Shown one piece after another: positions 17,209 to 25,429 of a stretch of 64,000 nt of DNA (position 1 is its first letter; the number at the start of each line of letters is the position of its first letter). The notes beneath the pieces were generated by a model, which saw only the letters and a list, made by a program, of their open reading frames with translations, searched no databases and had not been told where the DNA came from. This DNA comes from Chryseobacterium viscerum (lineage in GTDB: Bacteria > Bacteroidota > Bacteroidia > Flavobacteriales > Weeksellaceae): the NCBI RefSeq assembly GCF_025949665.1, contig NZ_JAPDFT010000001.1:1736001-1800000 (forward strand), in the 5' to 3' direction. The position numbers were made by a program, and so were the translations under genes.

Positions 17209-18606
17209 CTATATCAAACAGGCTTTCAGCATAAGATCATGCAGGTCTGTATTTTTAATAAAAGGCTGTAAATGTTCATTTCCAGGCCCATAAGCTGCCA
17301 CTTCCACATAATCTCCCGAATGATCCATACTGATCCACCCTACTGAATTTCTGCTTTTCTGAATTTCTGAATAAAGCTTGAAAGGCAGTTTTTTATAATT
17401 ATAAAGCCCTTCTTCTTCTTTTTCAAGTCCGTTGTAGAAACTCAGAAGATGTTTGGCTTCATCATCATTCAGAATGATTTTGTTGCCTTCATAGATCCAG
17501 TCTTTAATGTCTTTTACTGAATAGTCTTTCTGAATCTTGTTCAGAATATATTCGTTGGTATATTGATATTCTGAAATACTGTTAAACTTTTTGGTAGCAT
17601 CAGTTCCGTAAATCGTTCCGGGATTGGCATTACCATGATCTGTAGTAATGATAACTAATGTATTTCCGTCTTTTTCGGCAAAATCCATTACTGTTTTTAC
17701 AGCCTCATCAAATGCCAGCTGATCGTGAATGAGTGCTGCTATATCATTGGCATGGGCTGACCAGTCTACTTTTCCGGCTTCTATCTGAAGGACAAAACCG
17801 GTGGGATGATCTTTCAACTGATCAATGGCGGTCTTTGCCATTTCAGCAAGAGTTGGTGTATTTTTAAATTCCGGAACATGAACTCTGTCAATACTGTAAG
17901 GGAGTGCTCCTGAGTTGAATATTCCTAATAATTTCTCTCCTTTTTTGATTTCTTTCAAGTCGTTTTGTGTTTTTAGAATCCTGTATCCCTTTTTGCTGTA
18001 CACAGAATAGAGATCTTTCTTGTCTTCTCTTTTTGCTGGATTGAAAAATTCATCTCCGCCTCCTAACAGCACATCCAATTCCAGGTCTGCATACATTTCA
18101 GCGATTTGGGGTTCTGCATTTCTTTTTGAAGAATTTACACAGAATCCTGCAGGAGTGGCATGCGTAATGGTAACGGTTGTCACACAGCCTGCTTTCTTTC
18201 CTGCTTTTTTATATTGCTGCCATATGGGAAGATGTTTTTCACCGTTGGCCCCCATGTTCAGGACTCCGTTCTTCACTCTTATTCCTCCTCCGAAAGCGGA
18301 ACTTGCTGCAGCGGAATCAGTTACAATAGAACTTGCAGAGGCAGTGTCCATCAGAGCTCGTGTCACTTTTTTCTCATGATACAGATTGAGCCAGTTACTC
18401 CCTTTTCCCAAAATATTCCGGGAATACAGATCAGCCATTGAAAGTGTTCCAAGACTCATTCCGTCACTTACCATAAAGATGATATTCTTTGCTTTTCCTT
18501 TCTGGGGATTTTCTACAGTTTTCCCGAAGCTCCAGAGATCAGATGGTGATAAGGTCAATAACCCTGAAAGTAATGCTGAACCTTTTAGAAATTTTCTTCT
18601 GTCCAT
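17209..18606 (-). CDS. phoA: Alkaline phosphatase, Tat-exported
   Basis: The 465-residue PhoA-family metallophosphatase begins MDRRKFLKGSALLSG, a Tat-type signal, which fits export of a folded metalloenzyme. The active-site set is present: Asp48 in VSDGM, nucleophile Ser98 in VTDSAAA, THATPAG, the metal cluster in QIEAGKVDWSAHAND, Asp-His in TTDHGNAN, and the late His in SMDHSGDYVE. It should hydrolyse phosphomonoesters in the periplasm using two zinc and one magnesium ion. It lies 76 bp downstream of the CobW gene end, next to the zinc-homeostasis genes, and a weak Zur-like half-site precedes it. The symbol is given at family level. Confidence 0.85.
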   Translation of the reverse strand: MDRRKFLKGSALLSGLLTLSPSDLWSFGKTVENPQKGKAKNIIFMVSDGMSLGTLSMADLYSRNILGKGSNWLNLYHEKKVTRALMDTASASSIVTDSAAASSAFGGGIRVKNGVLNMGANGEKHLPIWQQYKKAGKKAGCVTTVTITHATPAGFCVNSSKRNAEPQIAEMYADLELDVLLGGGDEFFNPAKREDKKDLYSVYSKKGYRILKTQNDLKEIKKGEKLLGIFNSGALPYSIDRVHVPEFKNTPTLAEMAKTAIDQLKDHPTGFVLQIEAGKVDWSAHANDIAALIHDQLAFDEAVKTVMDFAEKDGNTLVIITTDHGNANPGTIYGTDATKKFNSISEYQYTNEYILNKIQKDYSVKDIKDWIYEGNKIILNDDEAKHLLSFYNGLEKEEEGLYNYKKLPFKLYSEIQKSRNSVGWISMDHSGDYVEVAAYGPGNEHLQPFIKNTDLHDLMLKACLI

Positions 18607-18651
18607 ATTGTGTTGAAATAAGATGATAAGTTGTTGTATTTAGTTTTTTAT

Positions 18652-18664
18652 CAAACCAAGTTGC
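18652..18664. promoter_or_regulatory. Weak Zur-like half-site upstream of the alkaline phosphatase
   Basis: CAAACCAAGTTGC keeps the full right half GTTGC and three of five bases of the left half of the GCAACnnnGTTGC box. It lies about 46 bp before the phosphatase start, in the usual promoter range. It could be chance. Confidence 0.25.
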
Positions 18665-18682
18665 ATCAATTAAAGGTTAATT

Positions 18683-19885
18683 TTAAATATTCTTTGGGAA
18701 AGGATCTTCAAAAGGTTGTTTCTGATCAAGCAGTTCTTTTTCCTGTTCATTAATAAGGCAATGCTGGAGGTCTGATAACATTTGATCTTTATCCAGGTTC
18801 TGCCCAATAAATACAAGCTCATTGATTCTGTCACCCCAGTTTTTATCCCATCTACTTTCTATAAATTCCTGATTTTCTGCAAATGAAGAATACTGTACCC
18901 GTTGGTTCATGGGCATGCTGCCCCACCATACCCCAGCCTTTTCCAGACGGAAAGAACCTCCGGCCTGGGAAAAATTCAAAGCATCGTCTGGTCTTGAGGC
19001 CAGCCAGAATAACCCTTTTGCCCTTATTGTTCCTTCAGGATAATGATGATTCAAATAGTTCCAGAGTCTCACAGGATGAAATGGTTTTCTATCTCTGAAA
19101 ACCAGTGAGCTGATTCCATATTCTTCAGTTTCAGGCGTATGATGTTCAGATTGCAATTCTTTTTGCCAGCCAGCTGAAGATTGTGCTTTATCAAAGTCAA
19201 AAAGCTGCGTATTTAAAATCTGCTGAGGTTCAACCTTACCAAATTCTGAATGTAGAATGACAGCATCAGGATTTAATTTTTTAATGGCAGCTTTTAAAAA
19301 TCCAAGTGTTTCAGAGTTGATAAGATCTGTTTTGTTTAAAATAATCACATTCGCAAACTCAATCTGGTCTGTAAGAAGATTGACAATTGTTCTGTAATCT
19401 CCTTCCATATCGGTAAGATCACGATCCATCAATAGTTCATTGGACCCGAAATCTTTCATAAAATTGAAACAATCCACTACAGTTACCATTGTATCTACAT
19501 AGCTGAAACGGGAAAGGTCTATTCCACTCTCATCATCAATATAGGTGAAGGTTTGGGCAACCGGAATAGGTTCACTGATTCCTGTACTCTCTATCAATAG
19601 GTAATCAAAACGATTTTCGTGAGCAAGACGTTCAACTTCTATCATCAGATCTTCGCGGAGTGTACAACAGATACACCCATTGCTCATTTCTACTAACTTT
19701 TCTTCTGTTCTTGAAAGAGTATTTTGATTTTCAACAAGACGGGCATCAATATTAACTTCGCTCATGTCATTCACAATGACAGCTACTTTCAAGCCTTGTT
19801 TATTATGGAGAATATGATTGAGCAATGTGGTTTTTCCAGCTCCCAAAAAGCCACTGAGTACCGTTACAGGAAGTTTCTTCGTCAT
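18683..19885 (-). CDS. CobW/COG0523 GTPase, probable zinc metallochaperone
   Basis: The 400-residue G3E GTPase has a Walker A at residues 12-19 (GFLGAGKT), the family metal-binding motif GCICC (Cys71, Cys73, Cys74), and the guanine-specificity motif NKTD. A CobW_C domain lies at about 260-370. The GCxCC motif is known to bind zinc in ZigA/YeiR/ZNG-type proteins, which deliver zinc to client enzymes under limitation. It starts 5 bp after the MerC-domain gene ends and shares its Zur-box promoter, so a low-zinc role is strongly suggested. There is no His-rich tail; the C-terminus is acidic and Gln-rich. Confidence 0.87.
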   Translation of the reverse strand: MTKKLPVTVLSGFLGAGKTTLLNHILHNKQGLKVAVIVNDMSEVNIDARLVENQNTLSRTEEKLVEMSNGCICCTLREDLMIEVERLAHENRFDYLLIESTGISEPIPVAQTFTYIDDESGIDLSRFSYVDTMVTVVDCFNFMKDFGSNELLMDRDLTDMEGDYRTIVNLLTDQIEFANVIILNKTDLINSETLGFLKAAIKKLNPDAVILHSEFGKVEPQQILNTQLFDFDKAQSSAGWQKELQSEHHTPETEEYGISSLVFRDRKPFHPVRLWNYLNHHYPEGTIRAKGLFWLASRPDDALNFSQAGGSFRLEKAGVWWGSMPMNQRVQYSSFAENQEFIESRWDKNWGDRINELVFIGQNLDKDQMLSDLQHCLINEQEKELLDQKQPFEDPFPKNI

Positions 19886-19890
19886 GTATT

Positions 19891-20229
19891 TTAATGTTTA
19901 TGATTTTTAAAATTGATGATATGGCCAGTAATTAAACCTGCAGCTCCAAAATAGATCAGAGGAACATGAATTTCAAATATCAGGTCGATAAGTACAGAAA
20001 TAAAAATGAGAGAAACTGATATCCAGAATAAAAGTTTCAGCCAGTGGTTGGTTATTTTTCTGGTTACCCTGAATACGACAATGGTACCAATACAAAGGAA
20101 ACCTAAATCAATATAGGGGTTATGTGATATTCCCAAAGGAACAATCAGTAATAACGGAAAGACTATACAATGAATCAGGCATAAAACAGCAGCGGAGATT
20201 CCTACAGCATCAAGAATTTTTGACTTCAT
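19891..20229 (-). CDS. MerC-domain membrane protein
   Basis: The protein is 112 residues from the ATG at 20229. The ATG at 20298 lies inside the operator, upstream of the predicted transcription start, and is rejected. Four hydrophobic segments fit the small MerC fold. Segment one holds [11 protein letters not shown] with a Cys next to a His, a likely metal contact. The C-terminus ends [10 protein letters not shown], with three His. MerC carries mercury in classic mer operons. In Bacteroidota, Zur-box-linked copies next to CobW suggest zinc instead, which is inference. It is the first gene of a two-gene operon with the CobW GTPase. Confidence 0.8.
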   Translation of the reverse strand: MKSKILDAVGISAAVLCLIHCIVFPLLLIVPLGISHNPYIDLGFLCIGTIVVFRVTRKITNHWLKLLFWISVSLIFISVLIDLIFEIHVPLIYFGAAGLITGHIINFKNHKH

Positions 20230-20254
20230 AATAGTATGGATTAATTTTCTTATC

Positions 20255-20267
20255 GTAACTTTGTTGC
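20255..20267. promoter_or_regulatory. Zur-like operator, proximal to the MerC gene
   Basis: GTAACTTTGTTGC differs from the GCAACnnnGTTGC dyad at one base. It contains TAACTTTG (20256-20263), a perfect -7 element for the plus-strand Fur-family gene, so binding here would repress that gene. Confidence 0.65.
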
Positions 20268-20298
20268 AAAAGTATAAATAAAAATTCAAATAACGCAA
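20267..20298 (-). promoter_or_regulatory. Promoter of the MerC-CobW operon
   Basis: On the minus strand, TACTTTTG (20267-20274) is a perfect -7 element. TTG (20296-20298) serves as -33, 21 bp upstream and inside the distal Zur-like box. This is almost the same layout as at the ZnuD-like receptor. Confidence 0.65.
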
Positions 20299-20307
20299 CT
20301 TTGTTGC
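20295..20307. promoter_or_regulatory. Zur-like operator, proximal to the Fur-family gene
   Basis: GCAACTTTGTTGC is a perfect 5-bp dyad with 3-bp spacer, centred 40 bp from the neighbouring box. It covers the -33 element of the MerC-CobW promoter and lies 8 bp upstream of the Fur-family start codon. Confidence 0.7.
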
Positions 20308-20315
20308 ATTAAAAT

Positions 20316-20705
20316 ATGAAACAAGTTAGAAATACGCATGCTAAAACTGAAATTTTAAGTCTTATCAATGACTCAGAAATAGCCCTTACCCACTCAGATA
20401 TTCAAAAAAAATTGGGTGATCTATGCAATAGGGTAACGATTTACAGAGTATTGGAAAGACTTGAAAATGAAGGAGCTATCCACAAGATTGTTAATATTGA
20501 CGGGGTGGTGAATTTTGCGAAGTGCAGTGGAAAATGTACTCATGAAAAGCATTTTCATAATCATGTTCATTTCAACTGCAAAGAATGTAATTCTGTAACG
20601 TGTATTGAAAATGCAATTCCGGAAATTAGTTTACCGGAACATTTTATTGCACAGGAATACAATTTTATCATCAGCGGGATCTGTCCGAAATGTGCTGATG
20701 CTTAG
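20316..20705 (+). CDS. Fur-family transcriptional regulator, probably Zur
   Basis: The 129-residue protein has a winged helix at about 1-75 (ALTHSDIQKKLGDLCNRVTIYRVLERLENEG). A C-terminal metal-binding and dimerisation part carries CSGKCTHEKHFHNHVHFNCKECNSV and ends ISGICPKCADA, giving paired CxxC-type structural zinc ligands and a His cluster. Fur-family members with these ligands include Zur, Fur and PerR. Divergence from MerC-CobW, the GCAACnnnGTTGC boxes and the distant ZnuD-like target make Zur the best reading. It is probably autoregulated, since one box overlaps its -7 element. Confidence 0.8.
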   Translation: MKQVRNTHAKTEILSLINDSEIALTHSDIQKKLGDLCNRVTIYRVLERLENEGAIHKIVNIDGVVNFAKCSGKCTHEKHFHNHVHFNCKECNSVTCIENAIPEISLPEHFIAQEYNFIISGICPKCADA

Positions 20706-20722
20706 AATGATATATAAAAAGC

Positions 20723-20754
20723 CAGGCAGATTCGCTAATTTGCAAGTCTGCCTG
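20723..20754 (+). terminator. Terminator of the Fur-family gene
   Basis: CAGGCAGA (20723-20730) pairs with TCTGCCTG (20747-20754), followed by TTTTTA. It lies 17 bp after the stop codon. Confidence 0.85.
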
Positions 20755-20777
20755 TTTTTATCACAATGAAATTTCGA

Positions 20778-21263
20778 CTATAAAGAAGAGATATAGACTT
20801 CTATTTTGGTACCATCATAATTGAATGTGCCATCAGAATTTCTTTTGCCTAATACCCATTTCATATCTACAGGTACAGACCATGCAGATCCTAATGAAAA
20901 TCCGTTAACAGATCTTATTTCATTTCCTTTTCCTGTTGTAACCGCTGAATGAAACCAGCTTTTATCAATAAGTCTGTAGAAACCAATAGCTTTTCCTGCA
21001 GGAATGGGTGAATATCCGTCCCACTTTTCTCCTAAAGGATAGTTAAATACAGTTAACCATTTTTGTCCGGCTGATTCTGCCAGCTGAGCAGGACTTATGG
21101 AGGCGCCACGCATATACAAAGCATAGGCTACCACATCATGACATACTCCACTGTTGTATTTCGAAATATTCTCTGCTCCTGAGAGAATAGCATGAGCAAC
21201 GGGTGCTCTTTCTGATAGGGATAGCTGAGCCTTCCTGGCTCCTTCCGGTGTAATAAATGACAT
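20778..21263 (-). CDS. Hypothetical protein with Cys-His-Asp papain-like motif
   Basis: The protein is 161 residues from the ATG at 21263, which fits better than 21311 because MSFITPEGARKAQ begins a compact soluble domain. Residues around GVCHDVVAYALYMRG look like the catalytic-Cys helix of papain-like or NlpC/P60-like enzymes, and WFHSAVTTGKG could supply the His. There is no signal peptide. Two unknown genes precede it on the same strand: a 114-residue protein 86 bp upstream and a secreted SH3-type protein beyond that. A peptidase or amidase role is possible, but no family is recognised. Confidence 0.5.
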   Translation of the reverse strand: MSFITPEGARKAQLSLSERAPVAHAILSGAENISKYNSGVCHDVVAYALYMRGASISPAQLAESAGQKWLTVFNYPLGEKWDGYSPIPAGKAIGFYRLIDKSWFHSAVTTGKGNEIRSVNGFSLGSAWSVPVDMKWVLGKRNSDGTFNYDGTKIEVYISSL

Positions 21264-21349
21264 ATAATATTTTGTTTGGTAGTGTAAAGATACAGCTTTA
21301 TATTTAATCACTCTTGTTGGAGAATTGGACTGGATTTTTTAGCACATCA

Positions 21350-21694
21350 TTAGTCTTTTATAAATTCCAGTAAGCGTTGTCTTGTAATTACCTGGTTTCC
21401 TCTATAAAAATCATCATCATCCAGTCGGGCCAGTGATGCGGTGGATTGTTCAGAAAGCCATATAACAAATGATTCTCTGTTTTTAAAAACCGTTGGAACT
21501 GAAAAATCAATCCCATCATAAAGTTCTCCGTATAAAAATTGATTTTTTTCATCCATTTTCATAGCCATTCCGCAAAAATCACGGTGCCGATATCCAAGTA
21601 AATATCCTTTTTGTAGTTTGTCAGCAACAAGTTCTGCTATTCTGTAGCCCAATAAAGCAGTGTCAGAAGCTAAGAAAATAGGATCATTGATCAT
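21350..21694 (-). CDS. Small acidic hypothetical protein
   Basis: The 114-residue soluble protein lacks a signal peptide. It contains ALLGYRIAELVADKLQKGYLLGYRHRDFCG, then an acidic stretch RLDDDDFYRGN and a helical end RQRLLEFIKD. The size, acidity and position between two unknown genes on the same strand resemble immunity proteins, but no family match is recognised. It lies 44 bp downstream of the SH3-type secreted gene and 86 bp upstream of the Cys-His protein, so an operon is plausible. Confidence 0.5.
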   Translation of the reverse strand: MINDPIFLASDTALLGYRIAELVADKLQKGYLLGYRHRDFCGMAMKMDEKNQFLYGELYDGIDFSVPTVFKNRESFVIWLSEQSTASLARLDDDDFYRGNQVITRQRLLEFIKD

Positions 21695-21738
21695 GAAATA
21701 TAAATATTAGAAATTGAACATATTATGATTAAATATAT

Positions 21739-22953
21739 CTAGCAATAGTACATACATTCGTAGCTGAAAAGTTTTCCCTCTTTAAAAGTAAAAATAAAGA
21801 GTCCTGCATCTCCGTTCTGGATGTAATATTCGTGTGGGGACGAAATCCAGCGTGCAGACAGCATATCACCAAAACGGGTTACAAAATTTCTTTCATCATA
21901 ATGGGAATCCATACGTTCATTTCCCAAAACTAAAATTTCACCATTACTGAAAGACATTTTATAGATACTTCCGGAAACTTTTCCTTTATATTCTTCAAAA
22001 GCAATAATGATATTGGGTGTTCTATAGAAATATTGAGGTTCCCAGCCACATTCCGGCATGTTTGGAATATCTTTAATCTTCTGCATCTCCAGCTGCTTCA
22101 TCTGTGCACCTGTAATTTTTCCGTCAAAAAGGGCAGTTTCCTTCCATATAAAATGTAGGTTTAAAGCTTTAAGTTTTTTTTCATAAGCTTTAGCTTCTGG
22201 TTTTTTTCCAAATTGATCTGCAAGAAGAAGCTCAAAGTCAATATCTACTTTTGAGTTTTCTACATTGGTATTGGCATATGACTCTTTCCAAAAGTTTAAG
22301 GCTTGTTTAAGATTTTTATCTTCCAGCCATGCCATTTCACGTAGTCTTCCAACCTGAGCCAGTTCTTTTTCCTTGTCTTTACCCTTTACTGCCAGATAGT
22401 CTTTCAGAACTTTTTCGTAGGTAAGTTCAGCACCCAGATATTTCATTTGGATATATTCGGGATTTTCGTGGAAATGATCCCCAATATAGATCCAGCCATC
22501 CTGATATAAAGGCACATAATCAATACAGACCATTTCATTTAAAGATGCTTTCCTTACCGGGATGCTTTCTGTTGTAGAAGCTTTCCGTACACGCAGTTCC
22601 GATACCTGTACATAGAAATGCGGACATTGGAATCCTTGTGATCCTCTATTGAAATATTGGGCAGGTTCTCCGGAAGACTTTTTACCACGCATCGTTTTTT
22701 GTAAAGACTGGCGGTCTATAAAACCAATATCGCCATTGCTTACCTGTACTTTGTATTGTGTTCGGGTGGAATCGAGAAGGTAAACAGGTGCCTCGGTAGA
22801 AAACACTCCCAGAAGATCCTTATTATTTCCCTGATCACGGTAAAGGTGTCCCCATTCGGATGTATAAACCGGTTGTTGGCCGGGGCTCTGAGCCATAGTA
22901 TTGTAAAAGCAACAATGAATGATGCTGGCTCCTAATAATATCTTTTTCAACAT
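21739..22953 (-). CDS. Secreted hypothetical protein with SH3-like domains
   Basis: The protein is 404 residues from the ATG at 22953 (MLKKILLGAS), which begins a normal signal peptide cleaved near NTMAQ. The long-frame start at 22974 would disrupt it. Two bacterial SH3-like segments are suggested: GVFSTEAPVYLLDSTRTQYKV to GFIDRQSL (about 40-90), and SELRVRKAS with DGWIYIGDHF (about 115-165). The rest is a helical region with a final Trp/Tyr/Cys-rich beta domain. No catalytic motif is evident. The probable location is the periplasm or cell surface. Confidence 0.6.
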   Translation of the reverse strand: MLKKILLGASIIHCCFYNTMAQSPGQQPVYTSEWGHLYRDQGNNKDLLGVFSTEAPVYLLDSTRTQYKVQVSNGDIGFIDRQSLQKTMRGKKSSGEPAQYFNRGSQGFQCPHFYVQVSELRVRKASTTESIPVRKASLNEMVCIDYVPLYQDGWIYIGDHFHENPEYIQMKYLGAELTYEKVLKDYLAVKGKDKEKELAQVGRLREMAWLEDKNLKQALNFWKESYANTNVENSKVDIDFELLLADQFGKKPEAKAYEKKLKALNLHFIWKETALFDGKITGAQMKQLEMQKIKDIPNMPECGWEPQYFYRTPNIIIAFEEYKGKVSGSIYKMSFSNGEILVLGNERMDSHYDERNFVTRFGDMLSARWISSPHEYYIQNGDAGLFIFTFKEGKLFSYECMYYC

Positions 22954-23168
22954 ATAATAATTTGTATAAGGCAAAAATCACCGGTTTTAACAGGTAGATT
23001 CGTTATTGTAATAGAGTTATTCCCATCAAAAATACTGAAAAATGAAGGGTTGTCCTATACTTATTGTTATTCAGAATGGGTATAAATTCCATCCTATTCA
23101 CCTACTTCCATTGGGTAGAGTAAATAAAAATACTATTTTTATCGGCCAAAAAAAATTAAAGACTAATT

Positions 23169-23663
23169 ATGCCGACTGATGCTTCTCATAAGCTGATTCC
23201 GATGACAACTTTCGTGTTGGAATATTATTCACACGAAGGATATGCTGATCTTCAGATTTTGAATCTGATGAATAATTATGCCAATTTTTTAAAGAAGCGC
23301 CTGACTCTTGGAATGTTTGTTCCTTTAGATCGTGAAGGAAATATTCTGAAAGAACCCAAAAATTATACGGAATGGAAGTCTCTCGATCATAATGACGGGA
23401 AAAGAACAGATGTTGCAGGATTTGAAGAATATGCCGAATATCAGAAGGCAGAACAGAACTGTATGTTTGAAGGTTTTAAAGTAGACTATAACGGATATTC
23501 AAAAGTGAGAATCATTGCTTCATATGATGCTTCCATTGAATTATCTTTTAATAAGAACGACCTGATTCCTTCAGGATATCATGATGTAGAATCACTTACC
23601 GTTTTTGATGACATCTTTTTAACATCGAGCGCATTAAAAGCGATAGGAATAATAAAGAGGTGA
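23169..23663 (+). CDS. Hypothetical protein
   Basis: The 164-residue soluble protein shows no signal peptide and no recognised motif. A second ATG at codon 12 (MTTFVLEYYS) could be the true start. The sequence alternates short strands and helices (LQILNLMNNYANFLKKRL, GYSKVRIIASYDASIELSF) as in a compact alpha/beta domain. It is transcribed alone on the plus strand, convergent with the cysteine-rich peptide gene. A shared bidirectional terminator separates them. Confidence 0.55.
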   Translation: MPTDASHKLIPMTTFVLEYYSHEGYADLQILNLMNNYANFLKKRLTLGMFVPLDREGNILKEPKNYTEWKSLDHNDGKRTDVAGFEEYAEYQKAEQNCMFEGFKVDYNGYSKVRIIASYDASIELSFNKNDLIPSGYHDVESLTVFDDIFLTSSALKAIGIIKR

Positions 23664-23680
23664 AACTTTAATATATAATG

Positions 23681-23711
23681 AAAAACGTTTATCAGTCTGA
23701 TAAACGTTTTT
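23681..23711. terminator. Bidirectional terminator
   Basis: AAAAACGTTTATCA (23681-23694) pairs perfectly with TGATAAACGTTTTT (23698-23711) around a 3-nt loop, with T runs for both strands. It separates two convergent genes. Confidence 0.85.
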
Positions 23712-23724
23712 TTGTTTTGATATT

Positions 23725-23952
23725 TTATCTTACACATTCTCCTGAATGGCAGTGATAGCCTGAAGGACACTGTCCGTTGATACAGGGACCCGCTGCATCA
23801 GGATAGCATCTTTCATCTGCGCGACAATGAGAATGAGGAGGACATAAGGAAAGCAGATTTCCAAAACAGATGCCTACAGGAAGAGGAAGATTCAGCTCTA
23901 TACCAATTTTTCCCACAATGTTTTTTAATGTTTTTCTGTTTAATTTTTTCAT
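23725..23952 (-). CDS. Cysteine-rich bacteriocin-like peptide
   Basis: The 75-residue peptide opens MKKLNRKTLKNIVGKIG, a basic leader of the same kind as the peptide at 13089 (MKNLKKLDRNELKAISG). The mature part holds eight Cys, arranged as four disulphide-sized pairs (LCPPHSHC, RCYP, PCINGQC, HCHSGEC), and many Pro and His residues. It starts 18 bp after the NUDIX gene ends and probably shares its transcript. No maturation or export gene is visible. Function as a secreted antimicrobial or metal-binding peptide is inferred only. Confidence 0.65.
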   Translation of the reverse strand: MKKLNRKTLKNIVGKIGIELNLPLPVGICFGNLLSLCPPHSHCRADERCYPDAAGPCINGQCPSGYHCHSGECVR

Positions 23953-23970
23953 GGTTTTTGTTTTAAGGTG

Positions 23971-24432
23971 TTATTGTTTTTTTACTATATTTTCAAGTTC
24001 TGTTATGAAACCTTTCTGTGCCGTATTGATCCGTTGCTGTGCTTCTTCTGAAGCAAACCATTCCCATTGATCTACTTCGGGAATTTCTATTATTTTGCCG
24101 GATTTGGGTGGCCATTCCATAGAGAAGGTATTGCTGTAAAGTGCTGAAGTATCAATATGCCCCTCCAATGCCCAGGCGTAAACTATTTTTCCTCCTTTTT
24201 GCTTAATGGGTGACAACTCAATAAAGTTCCCTTTCACTGTTTTTCCTGTTTCTTCTTTAAATTCCGTTAATGCACGTTCCAATGGATTTTCATCTGGAAG
24301 CAGCTCTCCTTTTGGAATAGACCATGCTTCCAGGTCTTTATTTTTCCAGAAAGGCCCGCCAGGATGAACAAGAAAGTAATACAGACTATCTTTTTCTTTT
24401 TTAAAAAGCAAAATACCCGCACTCGTTTTCAT
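23971..24432 (-). CDS. NUDIX hydrolase
   Basis: The 153-residue single-domain enzyme has the Nudix box read as GELLPDENPLERALTEFKEE plus TG. This keeps the glycine, the first Glu and the EFKEETG metal-binding core, with Thr in place of the usual Arg before the first Glu of that core. The N-terminal KTSAGILLFKKE strand is typical of the predicted NTP/Ap4A-type group with a longer YFLVHPGGPFW segment. It should cleave a nucleoside diphosphate linked to another moiety, but the substrate is unknown. The cysteine-rich peptide gene follows after 18 bp. Confidence 0.85.
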   Translation of the reverse strand: MKTSAGILLFKKEKDSLYYFLVHPGGPFWKNKDLEAWSIPKGELLPDENPLERALTEFKEETGKTVKGNFIELSPIKQKGGKIVYAWALEGHIDTSALYSNTFSMEWPPKSGKIIEIPEVDQWEWFASEEAQQRINTAQKGFITELENIVKKQ

Positions 24433-24483
24433 GGGCTTAAAGGTTTGATTATTAAAGATATGAAAAATATATAATCCGGAAGG

Positions 24484-25338
24484 TCAGTAAGATAAACTAT
24501 TCTTTTTAAATTCAGAAGGAGACATTTCTTTATATGTTTTGAATATTTTATTGAAATGGCTGGCATCATTGAACCCCAGTTTATCGGCAATCTCACTGAT
24601 ATTATAATGGCTATGAAGCAAAAGTTTTTCTGCAGTTTTCATTTTATGCTGTATAACATGCTGTTGTATAGAAAAGCCAGTCTGTTTTTTGATATAAATG
24701 CTGATATAATTAGGGGACAGCATAAATTCTTTAGCCAGGTTTTCAATTTTCATTTTATCTGCATCTAAAGCATTAATGTTGATATAATACAACATCTTTT
24801 CAATTCTGCTTACATTTTGTGTGACCCAGTTTTTGGTAGTACTATTATGCATTGTATTTCGGATCAGAATAGTGATGATACTGGAAAAAAGATCGGTTGA
24901 GATTTCTTTGTTGTACGTATTTTTATGGTTGAACTCATAGAGAAGGATACGTGCAAGTTGCAGCAGATGTTCCCTGTCCGTTTTACTTTGAATCACCGAT
25001 TCATAGACAAAAGAATGGTCTTCCATCAGAAGTTGGATCACTTTTTTAAGCTCATTATTTTTGTTGGACAAAAGGTTTTGCCAGATATATTGTTCCGTAA
25101 ATTTTATATAGATGAAACGTGTTTTACTGGTAATGGAAAATTCATGCCCGTCACTTGGTCTCAGAAGGAAAACGTCCCCTTTTTTATAAGGAAAAGTAAT
25201 ATTATTGAGATGATGAAATCCTTTTCCATTCTCTATGATAATGAGTTCATAAAAGTTATGATTATGATACTCAACATCCCAGATTTCTTTTTCGATGCTG
25301 AAAACATTAAAAGAATTGAAGTTAACGATTCGTTTCAT
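24484..25338 (-). CDS. AraC-family transcriptional regulator
   Basis: The 284-residue protein has an N-terminal cupin sensor (about 15-90, with EYHNHNFYELIII and the DGHEFSI turn) and a C-terminal AraC double helix-turn-helix (about 185-280, ending ISEIADKLGFNDASHFNKIFKTYKEMSPSEF). Sensors of this type often bind sugars. It is divergent from the PuuE-like deacetylase gene at 25430 with 91 bp between start codons, so that gene is its likely target. The ligand is unknown. Confidence 0.87.
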   Translation of the reverse strand: MKRIVNFNSFNVFSIEKEIWDVEYHNHNFYELIIIENGKGFHHLNNITFPYKKGDVFLLRPSDGHEFSITSKTRFIYIKFTEQYIWQNLLSNKNNELKKVIQLLMEDHSFVYESVIQSKTDREHLLQLARILLYEFNHKNTYNKEISTDLFSSIITILIRNTMHNSTTKNWVTQNVSRIEKMLYYININALDADKMKIENLAKEFMLSPNYISIYIKKQTGFSIQQHVIQHKMKTAEKLLLHSHYNISEIADKLGFNDASHFNKIFKTYKEMSPSEFKKNSLSY

Positions 25339-25429
25339 GAAAGAATGGATTTTTACAAATTTACCATTAATTATTACAATATATCATAATTCATTATTGA
25401 CCAATTTTGCTCTATTAAATACATTCAAA

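Noticed and set aside
20230..20298. Longer N-terminus of the MerC-domain protein
   Set aside because: The upstream ATG lies inside the Zur-like operator, upstream of the -7 element.
25295..25429. Longer N-terminus of the PuuE-like protein
   Set aside because: It overlaps the divergent AraC gene and is not protein-like; the ATG at 25430 opens a signal peptide.
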